Source: Acidimicrobiia bacterium (lineage in GTDB: Bacteria > Actinomycetota > Acidimicrobiia > Spongiisociales > JAHEDJ01). From it: a stretch of DNA of 50,552 nucleotides. The translations under genes and the position numbers were made by a program. The DNA is taken from the NCBI GenBank assembly GCA_029210695.1, contig JARGFH010000025.1, positions 1 to 50,552 of the forward strand. Reading direction: 5' to 3'. Of this stretch, positions 15,342 through 22,377 are shown piece after piece; within the stretch, counting starts at the first letter, position 1; every line of letters begins with the position of its first letter. The notes beneath the pieces were generated by a model. That model was not told where the DNA came from, made no database searches, and was given only the letters and a program-made list of their open reading frames with translations.

Positions 15342-15737
15342 ATGCGTAGGTCGATCTTTGTAGGTGTTGTCGTCGCAAGCCTGGTAGCGGTCGGTGCAGC
15401 TGTGGCACTGGCCCAGCAGCCGGACCAGGGAAGTAGCCAACTGGATGAGGGGCTGCGACCTCCCAACGAGATGTACTCGCCGATGGCCGAGAACTGGGAT
15501 GATATGCCCATGAACAGCGGCACTACTAGCGAGTGGATGTCCGGCAACTGGGATGAGATGCCCATGTTCGGCGGTTCGGGTGTGGTCGGGGAGGATTGGC
15601 AGCAGTTTCATGATGAGATGCATTCGTGGATGAGCGAGAACTGGAATGAGATACCGATGAACGGCGGTATTACCAGCGGCTGGATGTCCGGCAACTGGGA
15701 TGAGACGCCCATGCACGGCGGAGGCTTCAGCGGATAG
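15342..15737 (+). CDS. Exported Met/Trp-rich repeat protein, probable copper binder
   Basis: A 131-residue protein with a signal peptide (cleavage probably after VALA, residue ~24). The mature part has four copies of a 12-residue unit with consensus (S/E)xNW(D/N)(D/E)xPMx(G/S)G: ENWDDMPMNSG, GNWDEMPMFGG, ENWNEIPMNGG and GNWDETPMHGG. Each unit offers one or two Met, a Trp, an Asn and acidic residues, and a His-containing segment (WQQFHDEMHSWM) separates pairs. Met and Trp together are known Cu(I)/Ag(I) ligands in CusF-like proteins, but this repeat is not one I recognise. The start has AGGAGAGG upstream. An OmpR-type box precedes it and the two-component genes follow. Confidence 0.8.
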   Translation: MRRSIFVGVVVASLVAVGAAVALAQQPDQGSSQLDEGLRPPNEMYSPMAENWDDMPMNSGTTSEWMSGNWDEMPMFGGSGVVGEDWQQFHDEMHSWMSENWNEIPMNGGITSGWMSGNWDETPMHGGGFSG

Positions 15738-15810
15738 ATGGTGGATTGCCGAGGTGAAGGTGAGGTTGGTAGGTGACCTCACTGGCGGACCACTTGCCTA
15801 ATCCAGCGAA

Positions 15811-15843
15811 GGTAGGGGCGGACTCTCGCGAGCCGCCCCTACC
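15811..15843 (+). terminator. Strong hairpin between Met-rich gene and response regulator
   Basis: GGTAGGGGCGG and CCGCCCCTACC form a perfect 11-bp stem, extended by CTC/GAG around the loop TCGC. No T run follows. It ends only 9 bp before the regulator ATG, so it may terminate or attenuate transcription into the two-component genes. Confidence 0.6.
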
Positions 15844-15852
15844 ATATTGGGC

Positions 15853-16557
15853 ATGGAACGGCGAAGGGTCCTTATCATCGACGATGAGCGGGAGTTGCGC
15901 ACGATGCTCAGCTCCTATCTCCAGGCGGAGGGATTCGAAACCCTCGAGGCAGCCGACGGGCAGCAAGGCCTCGAGTCCGCAACGAAAACCGAACCCGACC
16001 TCATCGTCCTCGACGTGGGGCTTCCGGGAATCGACGGCTTCGAGGTGCTTCGCAGACTGCGGCAGCGTTCCGATGTGCCGGTGATCATGTTGACCGCCCG
16101 AGCCGAGGAAATGGACCGGGTGGTCGGGCTCACCGTCGGGGCCGACGACTATGTCACTAAACCGTTCAGTCCCCGGGAGGTTTCGGCTCGTATCACAGCC
16201 ATCCTCAGGCGGAGCTCGATGGCCATGCGGTCCTTGGATGATGCCGAGCCGGTGCTGCGCTTCGAAGGCTTAACGATCGATCCGGCCAGGCGGGAGGTGG
16301 TGCGTGACGGGATACCCGTCGAGATTTCGACTCTGGAGTTCGATCTGCTGGCCGCGTTGGCTACCTCACCCGGTCGAGTGTTCAGCCGCGAGCAGTTGAT
16401 GGAGAAGGTGTGGGGTTGGGATTACTTCGGTGTGGACCGGGTGGTAGACGTCCACGTGGTCAACATCCGCAAGGCGCTGGGCGACGACCCGGCACATCCT
16501 CGCTTTGTCGGTACGGTGCGTGGGGTCGGCTACAAGTTCGTGGGAGACCGGCTGTGA
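15853..16557 (+). CDS. OmpR-family response regulator
   Basis: A 234-residue protein: receiver domain (residues ~5-120) with acidic pocket IIDDE, phosphoacceptor Asp54 (IVLDVGLPG), Thr in MLTARAE and Lys in VTKPF; then an OmpR/PhoB-type winged helix ending in RFVGTVRGVGYKFV. ATG at 15853 was chosen; a TTG two codons upstream is possible. There is no Shine-Dalgarno, and the CATATT just before it could be a -10 element for a leaderless message. It overlaps the kinase gene by 4 bases (GTGA). It is the best candidate to bind the repeated CTTTA boxes at 15215 and 21773. Confidence 0.92.
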   Translation: MERRRVLIIDDERELRTMLSSYLQAEGFETLEAADGQQGLESATKTEPDLIVLDVGLPGIDGFEVLRRLRQRSDVPVIMLTARAEEMDRVVGLTVGADDYVTKPFSPREVSARITAILRRSSMAMRSLDDAEPVLRFEGLTIDPARREVVRDGIPVEISTLEFDLLAALATSPGRVFSREQLMEKVWGWDYFGVDRVVDVHVVNIRKALGDDPAHPRFVGTVRGVGYKFVGDRL

Positions 16558-17651
16558 AAGGCTGGTTCCGGAGTCTGCGAGTCCGGCTCTTGATCATGCA
16601 GCTGGCGGTGATCATTGTCGGGGTGGTGGCGCTGGTGGTGGTGATTGAGCCGCTGGCCAAGACTTTCTTTCAGGGTCACCTGGACACCATGAACCAGATG
16701 ATGGAGGGGATGATGGGCGACGTGCTGGCTCGTGACCTCGAGTCGGCCTTCGACAATTCGCTGGGGCGGTCGCTAGCCATCTCGGTGGCGGCCAGCACGG
16801 TGACCGCTCTGGCTTTGAGTGCGTTCGCTACCCGCCGGATTCTGGCCCCGCTCGACAGCGTTCGCGCCGCCTCCCGGCGGATGGCCGGCGGTTCGTACGG
16901 GGAGCGGGTGGCGGCCCCGTCGGAGGTCGAGTTGGCGGCTCTTGCCGATGATTTCAACGCGTTGGCGGAGGCATTAGACACAACCGAGCAGCGGCGGGTT
17001 CGTCTCATTTCTGAGATCGCTCATGAGCTGCGTACTCCCCTCACCACCGTCGAGGGATATTTGGAGGGGATGCTGGACGGTGTCTTCGAACCGAGCGAAG
17101 AGACCCTCGGGGCGTCCATTCGCGAGGTTCGCCGGATCAAGCGGCTGGCCGATGACCTGTCGCTGTTGTCGAAGACCGAGGAAGCGGTCCAACCTCTCAA
17201 TCCGGTCGAACTTGATGTTGCAGCGCTGTCCGCGGAGGCCGCCGACCGGCTCCGCCCGCAGTTCGAGGCAGAGGCGATCGACCTGGTGGTTGACGCAGCC
17301 GCCGGTCTGATGGTTCGGGCCGACCCCGACCGGATAACTCAGGTGCTCACCAATATCCTCGGCAATGCTCTCGCTTACACCCCGGAGGGAGGCTCGGTGC
17401 GGGTCGAGGCAACAGCACAGGACGGGATGGCGCTGGTTCGAGTCATCGATAGCGGCAAGGGGTTGACGGCCGAGCAGCGTGAGGCGGTGTTCGAGCGCTT
17501 CTACCGGGTCGACCCGACCGCGCCCGGAGGCTCTGGGATCGGTCTGACGATCGCCCGAAGTATCGCCCGACGCCACGGCGGTGAGGTGCACGCCGAATCG
17601 GCGGGACCGGGCCGAGGTTCGACCTTCACCCTCCGTATTCCGATCGCCTGA
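16554..17651 (+). CDS. Sensor histidine kinase with Met-rich sensor loop
   Basis: A 365-residue membrane kinase. Two membrane helices (about 12-32 and 72-92) flank a short extracytoplasmic loop holding MNQMMEGMMGD: Met46, 49, 50, 53 and 54, a cluster able to bind Cu(I) or Ag(I). A HAMP domain follows, then a dimerisation helix with His157 (SEIAHELRTPLTT), and a catalytic domain with N box (NILGNALAY), DSGKGL and GGSGIGLTI. The GTG start overlaps the response regulator stop. Short loops are usual for CusS-like sensors of periplasmic stress. Copper sensing is my inference from the Met cluster and the copper genes around it. Confidence 0.9.
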   Translation: MKGWFRSLRVRLLIMQLAVIIVGVVALVVVIEPLAKTFFQGHLDTMNQMMEGMMGDVLARDLESAFDNSLGRSLAISVAASTVTALALSAFATRRILAPLDSVRAASRRMAGGSYGERVAAPSEVELAALADDFNALAEALDTTEQRRVRLISEIAHELRTPLTTVEGYLEGMLDGVFEPSEETLGASIREVRRIKRLADDLSLLSKTEEAVQPLNPVELDVAALSAEAADRLRPQFEAEAIDLVVDAAAGLMVRADPDRITQVLTNILGNALAYTPEGGSVRVEATAQDGMALVRVIDSGKGLTAEQREAVFERFYRVDPTAPGGSGIGLTIARSIARRHGGEVHAESAGPGRGSTFTLRIPIA

Positions 17652-17711
17652 CGCCGCCGGGGCGGGGCCAGGCAATACCTACGGGCCGCGGCACCCCTGT
17701 CTTGGATCCGA

Positions 17712-18362
17712 TTAGCTGCCGGGTGCCGGCTGAACGGGGTCGGTCTCGAGGGAATCCGGAGCCCGGCCGGCGAGCATGTCGTCGAGGACGGCCGCCAGTG
17801 CGGCAAAGGTTGATTCGCCGCTGATCTTGGCCACCACCACACCTTCTCGGTCGATGAAGAAGGTCTCCGGTATCCCGTAGACTCCGTAATCCACCCCCAG
17901 CCGTGATCCCTCGTCGACCACATTTGGATAACCCCGGCCGAGTTCGTTGAGGAAGGCAATTGCGTCTCCGAGTTCGTCCTGAAACACGACGCCGACAAGT
18001 CGGGCGCCTTGCTCGCGGTAGGCGTTGGCGGCGGCCAACAGGTCGTCGTGTTCTTGCCGGCAGCCGACGCACCACGACGCCCAGAAGTTGAGTACGACGA
18101 TCTGACCTCGCAACTCCGAGAGCGAGAGCTGCCCTTCTTGTTCGAGGAAGGGGAGGGTCGCATCCGGGCTGGGTTTGCCGATGAGGGGGGATTCGACCAG
18201 ACGGGGGTCTTTGCCGAAGCGGCTCCCCAAGACGACACCGAGCGCCAGCGTCAACGCGACAAAGGAGAACACGGCCAGCCGGAGGCCCCACCGTCTCTTT
18301 GAACGCGTAGCAGCCGCATCTCTGGTCGTTTGTTCCATATCTGTGAGGAGTTCACTGCTCAT
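17712..18362 (-). CDS. TlpA/ResA-like membrane-anchored thioredoxin
   Basis: A 216-residue protein with one N-terminal membrane anchor (about 28-46) and an extracytoplasmic thioredoxin domain. The active site is NFWASWCVGC (Cys98 and Cys101) and the cis-Pro loop is YGIPETFFID. Proteins of this group reduce apocytochrome c or other exported thiols, receiving electrons from a CcdA partner. That partner is the next gene upstream, 64 bases away. It is the last gene of the seven-gene minus-strand operon. The ATG at 18362 has GAAGGA upstream; an internal ATG at 18338 is less likely. Confidence 0.88.
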   Translation of the reverse strand: MSSELLTDMEQTTRDAAATRSKRRWGLRLAVFSFVALTLALGVVLGSRFGKDPRLVESPLIGKPSPDATLPFLEQEGQLSLSELRGQIVVLNFWASWCVGCRQEHDDLLAAANAYREQGARLVGVVFQDELGDAIAFLNELGRGYPNVVDEGSRLGVDYGVYGIPETFFIDREGVVVAKISGESTFAALAAVLDDMLAGRAPDSLETDPVQPAPGS

Positions 18363-18426
18363 AGGGTCTCGTCCTTCAGAGTCATGTCGTACCGGGCTGG
18401 TGGTTTGACGGGTCACATCGATGCCT

Positions 18427-19152
18427 TCAGATGGGCGGCCAGCCGAGCCGCGCAAAGGTGCGTTGCAAGGGGATGAAGATGGATTGCCAGATCCCGGTGG
18501 TGAAGAGCACCCCGACGATGATCAGCATGCTGCCGCCTGCCAGCTCGATGCGGCGACCATTGCGCCGCAACCAGTCCAGGGTTGAGTGGGCCTTCTGGAA
18601 CCAGACTGCCGCCAGCACGAAGGGGATGCCGAGACCAAGGGAATACAGCATGAGCAGGGCGGCTCCCCAGCCTGCGGTCTGGGTGGCGCCGGCGATGGCG
18701 AGGATGGTGCCGAGGATCGGCCCGATACACGGGGTCCAACCGAAACCAAACGCCAATCCCAGGGGAAATGCAGAACCGGGACCGCGAGCTATTCGCCCGA
18801 GATCGAAGCGCCGTTCCCGTTGGAAACCGGGGAGTCTGAACCAGCCGATCATGGCCGCCCCCATGGCAATGATCCCCAGGCCGGCGATCCTGGTGATGGT
18901 ATCGGCGTTGCGTAGGAGCAGCGATCCGACCAGCGCGAAACCGGCCCCCAACGCGGTGAATACCACCGTGAAACCGGCCACGAACAGCAGCGATGCTCGC
19001 AGGGCGGTTCGCTTTGCCTGTGCCGTTCCCAGTTCGGGTACAGGGAGGGCGGTGATGTAGGAGATGTAGCCGGGTATGAGCGGCAGCACACAAGGCGAGC
19101 TGACCGACACGAAACCGGCGACGACTGCTAGAAGGGGGAGCGCAAAATCCAT
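18427..19152 (-). CDS. CcdA-type thiol electron carrier
   Basis: A 241-residue membrane protein with six helices. Cys21 (SVSSPCVLPLIPGY) and Cys142 (FGWTPCIGPILG) are the two redox cysteines of the CcdA/DsbD beta-domain fold, which moves reducing power from cytosolic thioredoxin across the membrane. The start ATG at 19152 gives the standard family N-terminus. It is placed between two exported thioredoxin-fold genes (redoxin upstream, TlpA-like downstream), its probable electron acceptors, and is likely to support maturation of the two cytochromes c encoded on the other strand. Confidence 0.9.
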   Translation of the reverse strand: MDFALPLLAVVAGFVSVSSPCVLPLIPGYISYITALPVPELGTAQAKRTALRASLLFVAGFTVVFTALGAGFALVGSLLLRNADTITRIAGLGIIAMGAAMIGWFRLPGFQRERRFDLGRIARGPGSAFPLGLAFGFGWTPCIGPILGTILAIAGATQTAGWGAALLMLYSLGLGIPFVLAAVWFQKAHSTLDWLRRNGRRIELAGGSMLIIVGVLFTTGIWQSIFIPLQRTFARLGWPPI

Positions 19153-19210
19153 GAAAGGCAAGCTCTGTCGGAGTCGCGGTCGGGCGCAATGTGTGGCATC
19201 TTCGGCCGGC

Positions 19211-19822
19211 TCACAATCCCGGAACCTCCGCCAGGAACTCCTCAGCGGAAACGAACATGGTGGCGTAATGCTTGACCCACTTGACCTCCCCGTCAGTGCC
19301 GACCAGGGCGAAGCTGTGGCTGGGGCGATCGCTGTGCCCGTAGACACCCAGCATCTCGTAGGCGTTGGAGACCGAGCGGTCCTCGTCGATCAGGATCGGA
19401 TCGACGATGCCAAACCGGACGCTCTCGTCTGCGACCATCTGGGCCGGGTCGACCATGACCGGAACGAGGGTGACCCCCCGGGCGGCGAGGGTCTCGTCGA
19501 TCTCGGAGATCTGCGCAAAGCATCCATCGCAGCCAACCCCCATCGAGAAGTAGAGCATCGCTTCATTGCCCCCCGCCAGGACCTGATCGAGGGTCACCTC
19601 GGTACTTGCTGAGGTGGGCAACGCGAAGCCGGGGGCTTCGCTTCCCAGCAGGCCGTGCTGAGGTTCGAAGGTGGAAACTCCTATCGCCACCAGCAATCCG
19701 ATGGTCAGCAGTGGTGCTGCGAAACCCAGCCACGCCCAGCGACGGGATGTGCGCTTTGATGTCGTGCTCTTGGTGGGGGTGCGCATAGTGGTGCTTGTCT
19801 GCAGTTTCGTGGGTCGGCTCAT
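19211..19822 (-). CDS. Membrane-anchored redoxin with CDGC site
   Basis: A 203-residue protein. A Thr/Ser/Lys-rich cytosolic start is followed by one membrane helix (about 30-50) and an AhpC/TSA-like redoxin domain. It has GVGCDGC (Cys98 and Cys101) where the peroxiredoxin or thioredoxin site lies, then LVPVMVDPAQMVADE and PSHSFALVGTDGEVKWVKHY. ATG at 19822 has GGAGGG upstream. The first 260 bases also lie inside the open frame of the upstream DsbD-like gene, read in a different phase. The role is probably thiol-disulfide exchange outside the membrane. Confidence 0.8.
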   Translation of the reverse strand: MSRPTKLQTSTTMRTPTKSTTSKRTSRRWAWLGFAAPLLTIGLLVAIGVSTFEPQHGLLGSEAPGFALPTSASTEVTLDQVLAGGNEAMLYFSMGVGCDGCFAQISEIDETLAARGVTLVPVMVDPAQMVADESVRFGIVDPILIDEDRSVSNAYEMLGVYGHSDRPSHSFALVGTDGEVKWVKHYATMFVSAEEFLAEVPGL

Positions 19823-20711
19823 GGCAACTCCCTCCAGTTTCGTTTTGTTCGACTCGACGTCGGCGTCCGGAGATCGCCACGGCGGCAATAGCGATGCCCA
19901 CCAACCCCATGCCGACCGCCAGGTCGGGTATGGGTTCCATCCATCTGACCACCGGCATGAGGAGGTCTTCGATCCACACTCCGATACCGGCCTGGAAGGT
20001 GGGGGCGATGGACTCACCGGTGAACGAGACCACGAACAGGACGATCCCCATCACCGCGAACAGCCCGGCGGAGACCAGATTGATGGTGTTGGTGGTGAAA
20101 GTCCGCCCGGCCAGGCTCCATTGGACTTCCCGACCGCGAAAGGCTGGGCGGTCGCCCAGCCCGAGACGGTCCCAGAGGACGGTCATAACGAGGAGAGGAA
20201 AGACCATCCCGAACACGTAGGTGAGGCCGATGGCCACACCTTGGGTGAGGCTGGGGGCGATGGCCGACATGGTCAGTACTCCTGCCAGTACCGGGGCGCA
20301 GCAAGCGCTGGCCGCCCCGGAGAAGACCCCGAGAGCAAAGATCCCGCCCGAGTCGGTGCGTTGGATGTCCGGGGCGCCGCGCAGCATCGGCAACGCCCAG
20401 CTGACCCCCATCGCCGAGATGACCGCCAAACCCAGCAGCAGCACCCCGCCGAGGAAATAGATCGGTCCGTGGAACTGGAGCAGCGACCGGGTGAGGAAAC
20501 CGATGCCAAGGGTCACCGGCACCAGCACCACGGCGATCCCCGCCGCGAAGACCAGGGTGAGGGGCACCAGCCGCCAGCGGCGATTTCTCACCGCGGCGGC
20601 CAGGTAGGCGGGGAACATGAACACGATGCAACAGGGAGCGAAGAGCGCCACCCCGCCGGCGACGAAGGCCGCGAATAGCGACCCGCCGAAGAAGATACCT
20701 TCCACGATCAT
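19563..20711 (-). CDS. DsbD/CcdA-like membrane protein with long C-tail
   Basis: A 382-residue reading. The first ~295 residues form a six- to seven-helix membrane protein with the double-cysteine motifs FAPCCIVFMFP (Cys27, Cys28) and ASACCAPVLAG (Cys137, Cys138), a divergent relative of CcdA/DsbD. After the last helix the frame continues for ~85 residues through a His-rich piece (HETADKHHYAHPHQEH) that overlaps the next gene in another phase. The true stop may have been lost by a frameshift near 19830. Start: ATG 20711 overlaps the glutaredoxin-like gene (ATGA); a GTG at 20705 with GGGGAGGA six bases before it is the alternative. Confidence 0.75.
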   Translation of the reverse strand: MIVEGIFFGGSLFAAFVAGGVALFAPCCIVFMFPAYLAAAVRNRRWRLVPLTLVFAAGIAVVLVPVTLGIGFLTRSLLQFHGPIYFLGGVLLLGLAVISAMGVSWALPMLRGAPDIQRTDSGGIFALGVFSGAASACCAPVLAGVLTMSAIAPSLTQGVAIGLTYVFGMVFPLLVMTVLWDRLGLGDRPAFRGREVQWSLAGRTFTTNTINLVSAGLFAVMGIVLFVVSFTGESIAPTFQAGIGVWIEDLLMPVVRWMEPIPDLAVGMGLVGIAIAAVAISGRRRRVEQNETGGSCHEPTHETADKHHYAHPHQEHDIKAHIPSLGVAGFRSTTADHRIAGGDRSFHLRTSARPAGKRSPRLRVAHLSKYRGDPRSGPGGGQ

Positions 20712-21025
20712 TCCTCCCCATCGACGAGCCGGGTGAGGGCCCGGGTCAGCTTGCGTTCCGAGATGCGCCCGTGGGCGTGGTATTGGCCGTCGATAAGAAG
20801 AACCGGCGGGAACGGAACCCGAAAGCGTCGGGCGAGTTCGACGCCTTCGGGGCTGGTCAGGTCGATCCGCTCGATGCTGAGCGGGAACCGCTGTCCGAGG
20901 TTGCCGAGCAACTGGTCTGCTTCCCGACAGAAGTGACAACCCGCACTCGTCACCAGCTTCAGATGAATACTCAGGTCACCGGATGCTGGTTGGCCGGTCG
21001 GGGCGGGTGACGATGCTGTGGTCAC
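20708..21025 (-). CDS. Glutaredoxin-like protein
   Basis: A 105-residue thioredoxin-fold protein with site AGCHFC (Cys30 and Cys33) after the first strand, the conserved cis-Pro region RVPFPPVLLIDG and a C-terminal helix. There is no signal peptide, so it acts in the cytosol, where it could deliver electrons to the DsbD-like membrane protein encoded next. GTG at 21025 overlaps the cupredoxin stop (GTGA). Confidence 0.82.
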   Translation of the reverse strand: MTTASSPAPTGQPASGDLSIHLKLVTSAGCHFCREADQLLGNLGQRFPLSIERIDLTSPEGVELARRFRVPFPPVLLIDGQYHAHGRISERKLTRALTRLVDGEE

Positions 21026-21483
21026 GGTTCCGCCACCGTCAGCGTGCCGCGCATCCCGGCGTTTGCGTGTCCCGGGTAGGTGCAGACGATCGAGAAGGTT
21101 CCCGGTCCGGTGGGGGTGAACCCGACCGTCGAGCTTTGCCCCGGCCGTGCCTCGATGTGAACGTCGAGGTCGGCCACCGAGAGATCGTGGGGAACCGATC
21201 CGCTGTTCACCAAGGTCAGATTGACCGGCTGACCCGAGGTAACTGTGATCTCAGTAGGAGAGAAGGCGAAATCGGTAGCGGTGATCTCCACCTCTGCCGC
21301 TCCCCGGATCGGCGAGTCCGTTCCGGAGCCTTCCCATCCACCCATCATTGGGCCCATCATTGAGTCATGCCAGGACCCCAGGTGGGTTCCCGAGCCCGGT
21401 CCGGTCATCACCCCACCCACCAGGGCGGCGGTCACCAGGATCAGGCCGGCGATAAGCAGCCGACTTTCGTGGATCCGGGTCAT
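21022..21483 (-). CDS. Membrane-anchored cupredoxin
   Basis: A 153-residue protein with an N-terminal membrane anchor (about 9-26), a Met/Trp/His-rich linker (WHDSMMGPMMGGW, residues ~38-50) and a C-terminal cupredoxin domain. Copper ligands appear as His99 (SVPHDLSV), Cys134, His139 and Met144 (CTYPGHANAGM). The linker resembles the Met clusters in the kinase loop and the Met-rich repeat protein, which suggests extra Cu(I) sites. It overlaps the SHOCT gene by 4 bases and the glutaredoxin-like gene by 4. Confidence 0.85.
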   Translation of the reverse strand: MTRIHESRLLIAGLILVTAALVGGVMTGPGSGTHLGSWHDSMMGPMMGGWEGSGTDSPIRGAAEVEITATDFAFSPTEITVTSGQPVNLTLVNSGSVPHDLSVADLDVHIEARPGQSSTVGFTPTGPGTFSIVCTYPGHANAGMRGTLTVAEP

Positions 21484-21704
21484 GATCGCGTGAGTTCGCG
21501 GCGTCGCTCGGCCAGTTCGGTGGCGTCGATCTCACCGCGAGCGAACCGCTCCTCGAGGATCTCGAGGGCGCTGCTACCCCTCTGGGATTGCCCGCCGCTC
21601 GGTACGAACCGTACGGCCCAGACGATCAGCAGCACGACCCCTACCCAGAACAGCACCATCCATAAACCACCCAGCCAGCTTCCGGTTCCCCATCCCCACA
21701 TCAT
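21480..21704 (-). CDS. Small SHOCT-domain membrane protein
   Basis: A 74-residue protein with one membrane helix (FWVGVVLLIVWAVRFV) after a Trp/Gly-rich start (MMWGWGTGSW), and a C-terminal SHOCT motif (ALEILEERFARGEIDATELAERRREL). SHOCT domains are short helical modules often at the ends of membrane proteins. ATG at 21704 has GGAGA about eight bases upstream. It is the first gene of the seven-gene copper-redox operon, behind the OmpR-type box at 21773. Confidence 0.82.
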   Translation of the reverse strand: MMWGWGTGSWLGGLWMVLFWVGVVLLIVWAVRFVPSGGQSQRGSSALEILEERFARGEIDATELAERRRELTRS

Positions 21705-21772
21705 CGTGTCGTCTCCTAGATCGGATTCGCACGTATCCAAGCGAGCGCGGGTCAAGGCACGATTCGGTTCTG

Positions 21773-21791
21773 GGTAAAGCTTCTGTAAAGG
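21773..21791 (-). promoter_or_regulatory. Direct-repeat box 2, OmpR-type
   Basis: Read towards the minus-strand operon the box is CCTTTACAGAAGCTTTACC, equal to the box at 15215 except for two central bases. CTTTA is repeated with an 11-bp period. It lies about 70 bp before the SHOCT gene. Confidence 0.6.
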
Positions 21792-21839
21792 CCACCTCGG
21801 CAGCTTGTTGAAGGATGTCGTACTCGGCGAGGTGTCTGC

Positions 21840-22298
21840 TCAGTGCCGGTGTGGAGTCGGCGCCCCGTGTAGCTCGGCTCCCGTCTCTGCCGTTAACGAT
21901 TTGCGGGGGGCGATGGTCTGGCATCGGTGGGGGTCCGTGCAATCGGCCGGGTCGAGCGCTTGCCCACGTTCGATCATGGTCTCCAGTTCCAGGCGGGTCT
22001 TCTGGAGGACGGCGATGCGGGTATCGAGGTCGCGGAGATGATGCTTCAACAGACCGAGGACATGTTGGCAGGTGGAGGCGCCCTGTTCCCGCAGCTCGAG
22101 GACCGAAGTGATCTCCTCCAGGGTGAGACCCGTTGCCTGCGCTTCTCTGATGAACCGCAATCGCTCAACTGCGTCGTGGTGGTATGCCCGGTACCCGTTC
22201 GGCGCTCGCTCGGCGGGGGGCAGCACCCCTACGTCTTCGTAGAAGCGGATGGTTTTGGTGTTCACCCCGGTTGCCTGGGCCAGTTGACCGATCTGCAT
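21840..22298 (-). CDS. MerR-family metal-responsive regulator
   Basis: A 152-residue protein. The N-terminal winged helix (MQIGQLAQATGVNTKTIRFYE, split as MQIGQLAQATG and NTKTIRFYE, with NGYRAY wing) is typical of heavy-metal MerR proteins. A dimerisation helix follows. Metal ligands are likely Cys77 (STCQHV), Cys120 and Cys126 (ADCTDPHRC), with His79 and His124 nearby. Cys77 is shared with MerR, ZntR, PbrR and CadR rather than CueR, so the metal is not certain from the site alone. It is divergent from the P1B ATPase and probably controls both MerR-type promoters (22314 and 13384). Confidence 0.88.
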   Translation of the reverse strand: MQIGQLAQATGVNTKTIRFYEDVGVLPPAERAPNGYRAYHHDAVERLRFIREAQATGLTLEEITSVLELREQGASTCQHVLGLLKHHLRDLDTRIAVLQKTRLELETMIERGQALDPADCTDPHRCQTIAPRKSLTAETGAELHGAPTPHRH

Positions 22299-22313
22299 GA
22301 TTGGGAATTTTAC

Positions 22314-22345
22314 TTGACATTCCAGTCGGATGGAAGGTGTAGAAA
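22314..22345 (+). promoter_or_regulatory. MerR-type promoter, box 2
   Basis: TTGACA, the dyad TTCCA-N6-TGGAA, then TAGAAA as -10 with a 20-bp spacer. It lies between the divergent merR-like gene and the ATPase gene, and is almost identical to the promoter at 13384. Confidence 0.8.
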
Positions 22346-22377
22346 GGTACAATCGACCACGAACCTTGGAACCAAAG

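Noticed and set aside
15482-15730. A CRISPR-like array because of repeated short units
   Set aside because: The repeats keep a reading frame, vary at codon third positions and encode the 12-residue protein motif.
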